Below, piece by piece: positions 1 through 18,872 of a DNA stretch of 22,500 bases. The notes under the pieces were generated by a model. That model worked only from the letters and a program-made list of their open reading frames with translations, ran no database searches and was not told the origin of the DNA. The position numbers were made by a program, and so were the translations under genes. This DNA comes from Neocallimastix lanati (nom. inval.) (Eukaryota; Neocallimastigomycota; Neocallimastigomycetes; Neocallimastigales; Neocallimastigaceae). How positions within the stretch are numbered: the first letter of the stretch is position 1; every line of letters starts with the position of its first letter. The stretch spans positions 717,501-740,000 of the forward strand of contig JACVTC010000014.1 of NCBI GenBank assembly GCA_016946835.1. Reading direction: 5' to 3'.

Positions 1-1787
1 AGGCATCTTAAACAGAAAAAATGACCACATTCTAAACGAATTGGTTTATAAGGAATATCTTGACAAATTGGACAGTAATAATCTGCTGGATTTGGAATAA
101 CCTTTAAAAGACGAGATGAAATTTGAAAAATGAGAGATTTAACAATATTTTCTTTAAAGAAGGTTTCATCTCTTGCAAAGTGTGGGAAACCTTCACTAGC
201 TAATAAATGAGTACGTTTATCATGTTTCTTCAAAATCTTATAAATAGCGGTTTGATTTAATTCGTAGAAACGTTTTATAGTTACAATATCATAGTTTAAT
301 TGTATAAATTCTTTATAAAGATTTTGAGATTTTTTCGTTTTGAATTTTCTACGAATACCGTCCATTTTTCCTTCAAATATTTTTATTTGTTCAAATGCTT
401 CATCAGGAGTTCTATCCTTTCCTCTATACTTCCAAATATTAGATTCACAATAAATACTCATAAGTTCTCTCCAATTATAGGTATCCTTCATATTTGGCGA
501 TGAAACTTCCGATAAGATATTTGCCATTACAGTAATTTTCGTCTCATATACTTTCTTATATTCATTTTGGAAGGCACTGAGATGCGTAAGCGAGGCAGCT
601 AATTCATTTAAAAATTGAGAATCTGTGTCTAATAATACCATTAACGATTTCATTGTATTAGATTTAACTTCTTCACTTAATAAGTTGGTATGTGATTCAG
701 CAGCACAATCGATAACATCATCAACTTCTTCATCTTTATTTACTTCAGTATTAGTATTTTTATCATCACTAATAACATTAGTAGATTTATTTAATTCTGG
801 TATATTATCCTTAATATTATCATTGATATTGGTATCACTAATATTGATTAAAGCATTATCATTACGATTAGTAGATGAAAAAGAAGATGAGGATGGAGAT
901 GAAGACAGAAATGTAGCTTGTAATGGTAATGGGGATGAGGACGAAGATGGTAATGTAGCTTGTAACGTTGATGGGGATGAGGATGTGGATGTGGATGGAG
1001 ATGGTAATGAAGCTTTTAACGTTGATGGAGATGATAATAGTAATGTCATTGGTACTGTAGATGTAGATACTGTATCTTCTAAAACAGGAGTTTTTGATGA
1101 TTCTAATTCATCACAATATTGAATATCTTTAACATTAGGATTAGTTTCATCTTCATCGATTTTTTTTCCATTTACTTCTTCCTCACTTAAAATTTTTTCT
1201 ATATCAAAATTTTCTATGTCATCGCCATCGCTCTTACACCTTTTTAACTTTAAAGCATCATTTGTTTGTCTTGATGAACCTTCAAAAAGAGTATTTCTCC
1301 TATTCGATTTATCATCTGAATTACAACGATATAGAAATCTATTAAAAGAAAGTCGCTTATTAAAAGTATATTCATTCTTTCCATTATCACAAAGTTGAAA
1401 TGATTTTATAATTTTTTCTTTAGTAAGTTGCTCCTCTTCCACCAATGCATCATCTGAAAGTTCAATCATTTCTTTAAGTTTTGGATCAATAGTTATTTCC
1501 TCTGAATTTAATTCTAAAGCATCTTTTTGTGTAAGTTTAGCAACATAATCCTTATCAATATATAAAATTAATGAGGATCTAATTTCACCATTATGTCCAT
1601 CTTTATTCGAAAGAGAGTAAATAACTTTACATTCTTCATTTTCAGGAATCTCATAAACTCCAGAACTTTCAAGGCTACTAACAATCCTATTAATAGATTT
1701 TTTTAATTTCTTATAATTTAATACCTGACCTTTATATTCCTCAGGTAAAGTATCAACAGCCTTTTCTAAAGTTTTAGCAAATTTCAT
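1..1787 (-). CDS. SPX-RING E3 ubiquitin ligase, 3' end outside window
   Basis: One open frame runs from the ATG at 1787 to the window edge (595 codons) with no intron needed. The N-terminus (MKFAKTLEK, then YKGQVLNYKKLKKSI) is the first SPX helix pair. The rest of the SPX core lies at about residues 385-525 and ends in the diagnostic lysine-rich helix AIYKILKKHDKRT, which in this family binds inositol pyrophosphates. At about residue 570 a RING finger begins (YYCPICQDIPYKPIRLECGHFFCLRC) and is cut by the edge. Between the two SPX halves is an insert of roughly 330 residues, acidic and Ser/Thr/Pro-rich, probably disordered. Fungal SPX-RING proteins (such as Neurospora RING-14 and, as I recall, fission yeast Pqr1) are ubiquitin ligases tied to phosphate homeostasis; that role is by family, not shown here. 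Start choice: Met directly begins the SPX motif and an A-rich leader precedes it. Confidence 0.9.
   Translation of the reverse strand, partial: MKFAKTLEKAVDTLPEEYKGQVLNYKKLKKSINRIVSSLESSGVYEIPENEECKVIYSLSNKDGHNGEIRSSLILYIDKDYVAKLTQKDALELNSEEITIDPKLKEMIELSDDALVEEEQLTKEKIIKSFQLCDNGKNEYTFNKRLSFNRFLYRCNSDDKSNRRNTLFEGSSRQTNDALKLKRCKSDGDDIENFDIEKILSEEEVNGKKIDEDETNPNVKDIQYCDELESSKTPVLEDTVSTSTVPMTLLLSSPSTLKASLPSPSTSTSSSPSTLQATLPSSSSSPLPLQATFLSSSPSSSSFSSTNRNDNALINISDTNINDNIKDNIPELNKSTNVISDDKNTNTEVNKDEEVDDVIDCAAESHTNLLSEEVKSNTMKSLMVLLDTDSQFLNELAASLTHLSAFQNEYKKVYETKITVMANILSEVSSPNMKDTYNWRELMSIYCESNIWKYRGKDRTPDEAFEQIKIFEGKMDGIRRKFKTKKSQNLYKEFIQLNYDIVTIKRFYELNQTAIYKILKKHDKRTHLLASEGFPHFARDETFFKENIVKSLIFQISSRLLKVIPNPADYYCPICQDIPYKPIRLECGHFFCLRC
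895..1060 (-). repeat. Degenerate coding repeat in the SPX insert
   Basis: Three to four imperfect copies of a 33- to 54-bp unit lie in the linker of the SPX-RING gene. On the coding strand they give variants of SSPSTLQATLPS (also SSPSTLKASLPS and SSSPLPLQATFLS). Copy length varies by whole codons, so the frame is kept. This looks like replication slippage in an unconstrained Ser/Thr/Pro-rich stretch. The antisense strand is open here too, but that follows from the repeat and is not a gene. Confidence 0.75.
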
Positions 1788-1843
1788 ACTATTTTTAATT
1801 TTTTTTATTTTTATTTTTTTTTTCTATTTTTTTTTTTTTTTAT
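1788..1843 (-). promoter_or_regulatory. A-rich leader before the SPX-RING start codon
   Basis: On the coding strand the bases directly before the ATG are nearly all A with a few T and one G. The same kind of A-rich tract precedes the start codon at 17549, so it is probably the local form of 5' leader or promoter-proximal DNA. No specific factor site can be named. Confidence 0.4.
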
Positions 1844-4800
1844 AACTTATTTTTTATATAATAATGATTTTATTATTAAATGAAATAAAAATTATAAATT
1901 TTACATATATATATTAATATATTATTTATTCAATATTTCAATATAAAAATTAAAAAAAAAAAATTAAAAATTAAAAAATAATAATAATCAAAAAATATTA
2001 AAAATATATAAATTTTATTTTTGAAAGAAAAAATTTCATATTTTAACCGGGTCTTTTTATGTTACATTTATTTTTTTTTTTTTTTTTCTTTTTACTGTGC
2101 TGATAATTTTTACTATTTTTTATTACTTTTTATTTATCAAATTATAAAAAGAAATAAAAAGACTTAAATATAATAAATCAACTTTTATTTTTTTTTTATT
2201 CAATATTATAATTTAAAGATATAGTCATAATTTTAAATAATGATAATATTTAATAAAATGGTATTGGATATAAAATTCTGAATTTTTATTTTAATAGTTC
2301 ATTAATTCATATATGGTTAATACTTTAGATGTTCATAAATAAAAAAATTTTTTTTTAATAATATCATTATATTGTTATAAAATTTATTATATTAATATTT
2401 AAAAGTATCAAAGTATATTATGAATATGAAAATAAAAAAAAAAAAAATTAAGTTAATATTTATATTCATATGTTCATTAATAAAAAAAAAAATTATTCTT
2501 TCACTATATAAAAAAATTTAAAATATTAAATAATATTTTTTACTCATTAATATTATTTAATATTATTTTTAAATAATTAAATAAATGAATGCTTATATTA
2601 CTTTTTATTTAAAAAAAAAAAAATAATTGTTTTTAAATTCCACATATTAATAATATGAAATTTACCTGTTTAAATTATGCGTTCAAAAGATAAAAAAAAA
2701 AAAATTTTAATTACTCTAAAAAAGAAAAAAAAAAAAGTATATCTTTTTTAAAATAAATTATATATATTTTTTTTTATTGATATTACTATCCAATATTTAT
2801 TAACTATAAAGAAAATTTTATAAATAAAATTCTATCTTTCTAAATTATAATCTTCTTTCATTTTTTTTTTTTTTTATGTATTTCTTGGTATTAATTTTAC
2901 AAAAGAAAATTATGAAAATTCTTATCTTTTTATATCTTGAAAATAAAAAAAAAAAAAAAACATATTATATCATATATAATTTCATTTTATATTTTATATA
3001 ATAAGATATAGATACATATAACAATGTATTTATAATATATAAATAAATTCCAATTTTCAAATATTAAAAAAAATGATTAATTAGTATGACCAAAAGATTT
3101 ACTAATAAAAAAAAATATGGAGATATTGTAAAATAATAAAATAATAAAAAAATTAAATAAAAAAATAAATAAAAATGAAATTTTAATATATAAATATACT
3201 TATTATATTAATTTTAATTATTAGAATATAGCAATATATAAATTGTAAATTTATTTAAATGTTAAATATCCATTTAACTATTTAATATAAATGATTTGAA
3301 ATAATCTTTTATAAACTTTATTAGAATTAATAATATATTGTAAATATATTACATTATATGCTATTTAAACAATATAATATATTTTATTTTATTTGGTAAT
3401 ATATTCAATTAATAAAATGAAATTGGAAAAAAAATTTTTTTAAAGTTTTTTTAAAATTTTTTTTAAAACATGAAAATGAAAAAAACAAAAAAAAAAATTG
3501 GTTAAAAAAAAAATGAATATAAATATTAAATTTAATTTTAACCAAATATTTGAGCATCCATATCATGAAATTTTGAAAAATTAAAAAAAAAAAAAAAAAA
3601 AAAAATTAAAAATAATTAAAAGAGAAAATAATTAAATTAATAATATTAATTCTAATTAAAAGAAAGTAGATAATATATAATTATATCAAAAAAAATAATA
3701 TAAATATATATATAAAGTATGTTTAATTAATTAACGATTGAATTTCAATCATATATTAATTTTCAAATAATTAAATAGATATATATTTTATTTACTGCAT
3801 GTTGTGATTCTTAATTCCGAAAAGTTGGATTAATAAAAATTAATATAAAATAAAAATATTATAAAAACATTGGCATCATGATTATGACCGTTATATAACA
3901 AATTTTTTTTATAAAAAATTAATTAACGAAAATAAAAAAATAATTTATTAATATTTTTAATATTTAGTATCATAACTACTCGATTAGCTTTAAATTTAGT
4001 TTATCTATACATAATTAATATATATCAGAAATTTATAGAATAAAGATTCAAAAAAATATATAATAAATATTTTAATTTTATTTTTATTTTATTTATTTTA
4101 TTATTTATTGTATTATTCTATTTTATTTAAATTTCTGCTTAAAATGTTAATTTTTATAAGACTATTATTTATAATTTATATATATAAACAAAACATCAAA
4201 ACAGATTAATTTAGCTCAAAAAAAATTTAAAAATCATTTATCCTTTTTTCAGAAAGACCTTTATAATACTATCCATTTAAATATTAATAATTAATAATTA
4301 ATTTTGATAATTAATTATTGAAATAAAAAAAGTTTATTAAATTAAATATTAAATATTAAAATAATTTTTTATTTAAAAAAATAAAATACTACATAAATAT
4401 ATAATTAAATTTTAGCCAATAATATAATATTTTTTTTAGGTTTAATTAATAAATGAATAAACTTAATCAAATAATAAAATATATTTTAAAAAAAAAAATT
4501 AAAAAATGAAAATGAAAAAAAACTATAAAATAAAAAAACTTTACAATTAACATAAATAAAATACTAGTAAAACGATGATTATTATTTGCTATTTATTATT
4601 TTTTGTTATTATTATAATAATAAATTCTCATGTTTTCTTTTATTTTTGAATATAGTATTGTATACTAAAAAAAAAAAATTTAAAAGTTAATACTGATATA
4701 TATATTTCATTATTAAATAAATTTATATTCTATTTTCTTTTGATTTTTAAGCCAAAATTAAAATAATATATTAAAATATTATATATTTTAATATATATTA

Positions 4801-5021
4801 TTATTATTCTGAAACAATATATTTGTCAGGCACTAATGTTATTATTATTCCTAAATACCTATGAGAGTAATTAAATAAAAAATCATAATAATAGTTAATT
4901 ATGTTATTTAATTATTATCTTTATTTTTAATGAAAATTTAATTTTTTGTAGTAAAAAGTATATTATCCTAAAATTTAATAATATATACTTACTTATTCCT
5001 TCCTTACGCTAATATTTTTTT

Positions 5022-5049
5022 ATTATTTAAAGAATAAAGAAAACCTTTT

Positions 5050-5088
<39 letters not shown>

Positions 5089-5142
5089 AATAAAAGAAAT
5101 TTTATTACTCTATATACCCTTTATTCTGAAACTTTAAATAAT
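5022..5142. repeat. T33 tract flanked by imperfect inverted repeats
   Basis: An uninterrupted run of 33 T (5052-5084) lies between two arms. The left arm at 5022-5039 (attatttaaagaataaag) matches the reverse complement of 5119-5142 apart from a 6-base gap. This could be a small foldback element, or chance in A/T-rich DNA. Confidence 0.35.
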
Positions 5143-5223
5143 TATGATTTTAATAATAAAATAATAAATATTACATATTATAATTAAAATAAATATAAAT
5201 ATGAAATCTATGAATATATATGA

Positions 5224-5236
5224 GGGTTAGGGGTTA
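5224..5236 (+). repeat. Telomere-like gggttaggggtta motif
   Basis: A 13-base motif resembles about two TTAGGG-type units and holds seven G in DNA that otherwise has almost none. It is followed directly by TTATTTA-type repeats (5237-5280). It is too short to call a telomere relic with confidence. Confidence 0.3.
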
Positions 5237-5862
5237 TTATTTATTATTTATTATTCACTATTTATTATTTATTATTTATAAATCTTATATAAAAACTGTC
5301 TATAATAATTTATATAATTAATTAAATTACTATCACATTCATAATTAAATAATTTTAAAAAAAAATATGTGTAACAATCAGTAAATGTGGTAAAAATAAA
5401 AAAATCTATTGGCTATTTTTTTGATTAATAAAATTTTAAATAAATAAAAATAAATAAATAAAAATAAAATATAATAAAAATAAAAATTACAAAAATTATT
5501 ATCTTTTATAAATTATTAAATTTTTTTTTATATAAACTAAATAATAGTAAATAAAATAATATATAACTGATTCCCTTTTTATACTTTTTTTTATTTTTAA
5601 TTTCATTTTCCAATATAAATACAAATCTAAACCGAATTCTTCTCATTAGGCTGTATAATTTTTATTATAAAGATTTCAAGTTAGAAAAAACCATTTTTAT
5701 TATAAATTAAGAAAAAAAAAAAAAAAAAAACTCTCAATATTCATGACTTTGTTAATATATTATTATATTGCAATAAGTTCATAAATTGTTTAAATAAAAA
5801 ATATGTATATGTATTAATAAATAAATATAATATTTTTTATAATAATAAATATATATCTTTTA

Positions 5863-5902
5863 TCTTTTATTCAAAAATATATATATATTTTTGAATAAAA
5901 GA
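5863..5902. repeat. 40-bp perfect palindrome
   Basis: The 40 bases are identical to their own reverse complement. The arms contain cttttattcaaaaatata and the centre is alternating TA. The DNA could extrude a cruciform. It lies a few bases before the start of duplicated block copy A. Confidence 0.85.
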
Positions 5903-5914
5903 AAAAAGAAAAGA

Positions 5915-6116
5915 AAAATTACCACGTTCTTTCATTTTTAAAGAATTAAGGAACTTTTAAATAAAAATTAAATTTTAAATTTAATATAATAACGAAAATA
6001 AAATAAAAATAAGAATATAATCTTAAATAAATAAATAAAAATAAATATAAAAATAAAATTTTCTGTATTTTTTTTTGTTTTTAAACTTTTCCGATATTTA
6101 TTATTATTATTTTTTT

Positions 6117-6148
<32 letters not shown>

Positions 6149-7140
6149 TTAATAGTATATTAGTATTACTATTATTTATTATTTATTATTTATTATTTAC
6201 TTATTTATTATTTATTATTTATTATTTATTATTTATTATTTATTATTTATTATTTATTATTTATTATTTATTATTTATTATTTATTATTAATTATTTATT
6301 ATTAATTATTTATTATTTATTATTTATTATTTATTATTTACTTATTTATTTATTATTTATTATTTACTTATTAATTATTTATTATTTATTATTTATTATT
6401 TATTATTTATTATTTATTATTTATTATTTATTATTTATTATTAATTATTTATTATTTATTATTTATTATTTATTATTTATTATTTATTATTAATTATTTA
6501 TTATTAATTATTTATTATTTATTATTTATTATTTATTATTTATTATTTACTTATTTATTTATTATTTATTATTTACTTATTTATTATTTATTATTTATTA
6601 TTTATTATTTACTTATTTATTTATTATTTATTATTTATTATTTATTATTTATTATTATTTATTTATTTTTTATTATTTAATAATTATTCCATATTCATAT
6701 ATTTTAATTATTTTTTTATAAATATAATTTATTCAACAATAAAATAAAATAATCAAAAAATTTTTAATTTTTAATATATATAAAATAAGCTAATGATATT
6801 TTAGCGAAAATTTATTGGATGAACCATAAAAAAATTTAAAAATTATGAAGCCAATTCATGATTAAAAAAAAATAAATAAATAAACAGTCGAATAAATTAA
6901 GCTATATATCTATATATAGATATTGATAATTATTTTTTTTTTTATTTAGTATGAATAATTTTTTTTTTATTTTCATGTGTCACAAAGAATAGTTATAATT
7001 TGTAGATAATATAAAATAGAATAAATAAAATAATAATGATAGTCATATTACTTTAATAGTAACAAATAATTTAAAAATATTTTTAATTTTAGATCAAAGT
7101 CATTCCATTGAAATTATATAAAATTCTTTTGAAGTTATTT
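5915..7140 (+). repeat. Duplicated non-coding block, copy A
   Basis: This block shares a collinear series of short matches with 7720-8545. Anchors in copy A are: accacgttcttt (5921), taatataataacgaaa (about 5982), attttctgtattt (6058), tttttaaacttttccga (about 6078), taataattattccatatt (6679), gaaaatttattggatgaa (about 6806), aattatgaagcc (6841), attttcatgtgtca (6969), gatagtcatatta (7038) and aaagtcattcca (7096). Between anchors the copies are diverged, with indels. The large TTATTTA array sits between the fourth and fifth anchor. No coding frame is visible. Confidence 0.65.
6102..6672 (+). repeat. TTATTTA satellite with higher-order structure
   Basis: This is a tandem array of the 7-base unit ttattta, preceded by a TTTA run, with variant units ttaatta and cttattta. 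The variants recur in a fixed order. A segment with two ttaatta units and then a cttatttattta junction appears near 6285-6370 and again near 6486-6579, so a higher-order period of about 205 bp has been duplicated. On the opposite strand every unit contains the hexamer AATAAA. Confidence 0.85.
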
Positions 7141-7719
7141 TTCTTATAAAAAATTAATTTGTAATTATGTTCATAAGAATTAATACACTTTAAAAATATA
7201 AATAATAATAATACAGAAAAAAATCATAACTTTTAATATATAAAAGAAATTTCATTTTATTTTATATATAAAATTCAGGAACAGTAATATAAATATAGAT
7301 ATATATAAGTAATAAAAATATAAATATAATAAACTAATACATATATATTATTTATAAATTAATCTATAAAAATTAAGGATTTATTAATAAATTTAAAATA
7401 TATATACAATATTTCTTAATAAACCACTTGATTTATCCTTAACATTCTGAAAGCCTTTTATTTATATTTTCAAATATATATATATATATAAAGTAAAATA
7501 ATATATATTTTTATATAGCAAAAATATTTATAAAACAAATATTGAGTAATTATATCTATAGCATTGCTTTATTAAATAGTATAAATTATTAGCTTTCATT
7601 TTGTATAAAGGTAATTTTCTTTTATAAATAAAATAGATTATTCATAATATATAAAAGTTATATTAATAAATATAGATATATATATATTTAATACTAAATA
7701 TAACATAGAATTTTTTAAA
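7141..7719. other. AT-rich spacer between the duplicated blocks
   Basis: About 580 bp with no supportable gene. It contains TA dinucleotide runs (about 7475-7492 and 7675-7690). A patch at 7420-7460 (tttatccttaacattctgaaagcc) and one at 7590-7625 are less biased. Nothing here is recognised. Confidence 0.5.
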
Positions 7720-8545
7720 GAAAAAAAAAACCACATTTTTCCTATTTTAGAAATTATTGAAAACTTTCAAAAAAAAGAAATAAATTTTAATATAATAACA
7801 AAGATAAATTAAATTAAAAAAAAAGAGAAAATAGAAAATAGAAATAAGATAGAAATAAAAAATATATACATTATAAAAATATGAATAAAGAGATAAAATA
7901 TAATTTTCTGTATTTATTTATTTATTTATTTATATATTTATTTATATATTTTTAAACTTTTCCGACAATAATTATTATTATTCCTAATAATTGTTCCATA
8001 TTTATATATATATATAAATTTTATTTTATAAATAAATAAAAACTAATAAATAATAAAAATTAAAAAAAAAAAATAAAAATTAAAAAAAATTAACAATAAT
8101 TATTTATATTAATATAATAGTTAATGGTTCTTTTATGAAAATTTATTGGATGAATAAAGAAAAAAAAATTATGACCATAATAATTAATATAATTAATAAA
8201 GAAATTAAGCTTTTTTTTTTTTTGTATGTGTGTATTGGTATATATATCTATATCTATAATATTTATTAATAAATATATATATTATTTTTACATTATTTCA
8301 TTTTTCATTATTTTTACTATTATTTATTATTATTATCATTTAATATAAATTAATTTAATAAATATTGTTTTATTTTCATGTGTTATCAAAAAATTGTTAT
8401 TATAAATGTTGTATATATAATAATATATGATTTTATTGTGATGATCATATTCATTTTCTTTTAGTTCGAAACAAAACAAAACAAAAAAAAAAGGTCATTC
8501 AATAACTTTTAAATATATAATTCATGGAATGACATTATATACATA
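7720..8545 (+). repeat. Duplicated non-coding block, copy B
   Basis: Collinear with copy A. Anchors are: accacatttttc (7730), taatataataacaaag (7791), attttctgtattta (7903), tttttaaacttttccga (about 7949), taataattgttccatatt (7985), gaaaatttattggatgaa (about 8137), aattatgacc (about 8168), attttcatgtgtta (8372), gatgatcatatt (8440) and aaggtcattcaa (8492). At the point where copy A has the TTATTTA satellite, copy B has only a few A/T bases. B also has extra A/T between the aattatgacc and tcatgtgt anchors. Confidence 0.65.
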
Positions 8546-9422
8546 TATACAATTCTTTTATTTTATTATAACTTTATTTTATTTTATTTTATTCAATCTG
8601 TACTTTATATTTTTTTTATTTTATTTTATTTTATTTTATTTTATTTATTATTTAATATTTGTTATTTATTATTTATTTATTATTTGTTATTTATTATTTA
8701 TTAATTATTAATTATTAATTATTAATTATTAATTATTATTTATTATTTGCTATTTGTTATTAAATATGCATATATATATTTTAAGAAATAAAAATATAAA
8801 TAATATACTTTAAATTTCAAATTAATATAAAGATACAAATAAAAAAAAATATATCTATTCTTTTTTATGTATTATTAAAATAAAAATAAAAATTGTTTTA
8901 ATACTGTTTTTTTTTTTTTTTTTATTTCATATAGTAATTTATAAAACATACACAGAAAATACAGATTGAAATAAATTTTTTTAAAAAAAAAAATTTATAT
9001 AAAACGACCTTCTCTTTAATATTTATTAAAGTAATATACTTTAGTAAAAGTTTTTTTTTTTTTTTGTTTTTTGCTTAAAAAAATACTAAATATTTTTTAA
9101 TTATGATTTATTTTATATTTATTTTTATTTTTTTTAAAAAAAAATTAAAAAAGAATAAAAAATAAATGTATTATTTAATATTAAGGGTAGTAGTAGAAAA
9201 AAAAAAAAAATAAAATAAAATAAAAAAAAAGATAGAAAACAATATTGCTTTTTTTTTTTGTTTTGTTTTGTTTTGTTTTTAAAGTATATATATAGGTATC
9301 ATATTCATAAATATATATAAAAAATTAAAATATTAAATAAATATATATATATAATTTATAATTACAAAAATGTTTATAAAATATAGGATATATAACGTTT
9401 AATGTATTTTAATTATTAATTC

Positions 9423-9490
<68 letters not shown>

Positions 9491-9821
9491 TTTTCCTTTT
9501 TTTTTTCCAAAAATTTTTCTAGAATGTTTTAAATAAATATTATATATATATATATATACATATTAATTCCATTTAAACAGATAACGACTAAATTTTTAAA
9601 TATAATATATTTATATATATATATATTTCAAATAAACCTAATTATAATGGTATAATTTTTTTCATTATTTATTTATTTCTCTATTTTGATAATGTATTCT
9701 TTTTCAAAATTTTTTATATAATTTTGTATTTGTATTCTATTTCTTTATATATATATATATTATAATTATAATTATTATTTATTATTGAGAAATAAAATAG
9801 GCTTTATTATTCTATTTTATC
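8546..9821. other. Gene-free AT-rich DNA 3' of the chitin synthase gene
   Basis: No gene is supported. The stretch holds ATTTT pentamer runs (8575-8645), a TTATTAA/TTATTTA patch (8645-8760), a TTA microsatellite (9423-9492) and several TA runs. The part just below 9822 would be the 3' flank of the chitin synthase gene; on the coding strand it carries AATAAAG about 45 bases after the stop, a possible poly(A) signal. Confidence 0.5.
9423..9492. repeat. TTA trinucleotide microsatellite
   Basis: About 20 uninterrupted TTA units, then a broken tail, in intergenic DNA. Confidence 0.9.
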
Positions 9822-9842
9822 TTTTTTTTTTTTTTTTTTTTT
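9822..9842 (-). other. A21 tract directly after the chitin synthase stop codon
   Basis: On the coding strand the TAA stop is followed at once by 21 A. The gene has introns, so this is not a processed copy with a genomic poly(A) tail. It is probably another A/T homopolymer at a gene edge. Confidence 0.7.
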
Positions 9843-17549
<7,707 letters not shown>

Positions 17550-17578
17550 TTCTTTTTCTTTTTTTTTTTTTTTTTTAA
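17550..17578 (-). promoter_or_regulatory. A-rich leader before the chitin synthase start codon
   Basis: On the coding strand the ATG is preceded by an A-run with two single G, matching the A-rich leader of the SPX-RING gene. An in-frame TAA at 17580-17582 lies just upstream. Confidence 0.4.
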
Positions 17579-17717
17579 TTTAAAATTAACAAATGAAAAA
17601 TAATAAATGTTATAAATATTTATATAATTATTTTCATTATTATTTTTTTTATTATTATTATATAGGGGAAAAAAATAAAGTTATATGATAAAAAAAAATA
17701 TATATATATATATATAT

Positions 17718-17885
17718 AGTAGCTGTAACATTTCTATTATATGCTTTTTATTACCTAAATATTTTATACAATTTAATTACATAGAATATATAAACAACTT
17801 TATAGTTCTCTGTTAAATTTATATTTTATTTCCTCTTTTTCTCTGTAAACTTTTAATATTCTATTTAAAGTATATCAAAACATTA
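17718..17885 (-). promoter_or_regulatory. Less AT-biased patch upstream of chitin synthase
   Basis: About 170 bp with mixed composition (for example tagtagctgtaacatttc and cctctttttctctgtaaac) stands out 170-335 bp before the start codon. It is the best promoter candidate in this spacer by composition and distance only; no motif is recognised. Confidence 0.3.
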
Positions 17886-18828
17886 AAAAAAAAAAAAATA
17901 CATTCTTTTCAATAATTCATAAAAGTATATGAATTCTAAATTTTTAAATATAATAATTTGGTAATTAAATTTTAAATTAATTAAAATTTTAGTATATAAT
18001 AAATGCTATAATTTATTTTATTTTATTTTTTTTTTTTAATTGAAATTTTTTTTTTATTTTTATAATTGAAAATAATTTATAGAAATAAAAAAAAAAGTTT
18101 AAATAATAATAATTAATAATAATATAATTTTTTAATTAAATTTTTTTAAAAATAATTATTTATAAAAATAATATAAATATATAAATTGAATATTTAAAAT
18201 AATAAAAATCATATAATAATAAAATATAATAGAAAATATAATAAAATAAATAATAAAACAACCTTCATAAAATAAATATTAAGAAAATAAATATAAATAA
18301 AATAAATATAAATAAATTAAATTATAATAGTAATAAATAAAATTTGAAAATTTTAAAAGATATAAAGAAGAAAAAATAATAAGCGATATATATTTTTACT
18401 TTTACTAAATTTAAGTATTGCAGTTGTCATAAATTAAAAAATTAAAATAAAAAAAAAAAAAATTAATTTAAAAAAAAAAAATACAATTTAATAATAAATG
18501 TAATCACTATAATTAATTTTAAAATATAAAAAATATATAATTAATAATATTTTCAATTGGAACTAAATTATAAATATAAAATAAACATTATATATAGTTT
18601 TAATAGGAGTCTTATATATTTTTTAATTTCTAATTAATAATTTGTAATGAAACTTTATAATAAATAACATTTTAATTTATTAATACGTTATTAAAATTTT
18701 ATTTCTTTTTATTTTATTTTATTTCTTTTTATTTTATTTTATTTTTTTTTGTTTTGTTTTCCTTTCATAACTTTATAATTTCATTTTACGTTTTTCGAAT
18801 TTTGCATATTATAATTTACAAATTTACG

Positions 18829-18831
<3 letters not shown>

Positions 18832-18870
<39 letters not shown>
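18832..18870. repeat. A39 homopolymer
   Basis: Longest uninterrupted single-base run in the window. Confidence 0.95.

Positions 18871-18872
<2 letters not shown>

Larger units (their letters stand above)
1844..5862. other. Gene-free AT-rich intergenic DNA, first part
   Basis: I see no coding frame with codon-like composition on either strand. The stretch is almost entirely A/T with many A8-A20 or T8-T20 runs. A few less biased patches stand out: about 2040-2105 (contains accgggtc; 250-320 bp upstream of the SPX-RING start, so a promoter candidate), 3790-3895, 4820-4870, 5000-5012 and 5590-5700. None resembles a tRNA, rRNA or known element. Confidence 0.6.

Noticed and set aside
300-1398. Plus-strand open frames at 300-503, 625-1122 and 1216-1398
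   Set aside because: They lie antisense to the SPX-RING gene. The 625-1122 frame (DEDGNVACN-like repeats) is the mirror of the Ser/Thr/Pro repeat on the coding strand.
6102-6672. CRISPR-like regular array
   Set aside because: The unit is 7 bases with no unique spacers and lies in a eukaryotic genome; it is a satellite.
8463-8475. gttcgaaac, resembling a tRNA B box
   Set aside because: No matching A box, acceptor stem or cloverleaf is present around it.
8529-8711. Plus-strand frame rich in Phe, Tyr, Leu and Ile
   Set aside because: It is built from TTTTA and TTATTTA runs and has no family-like motif.
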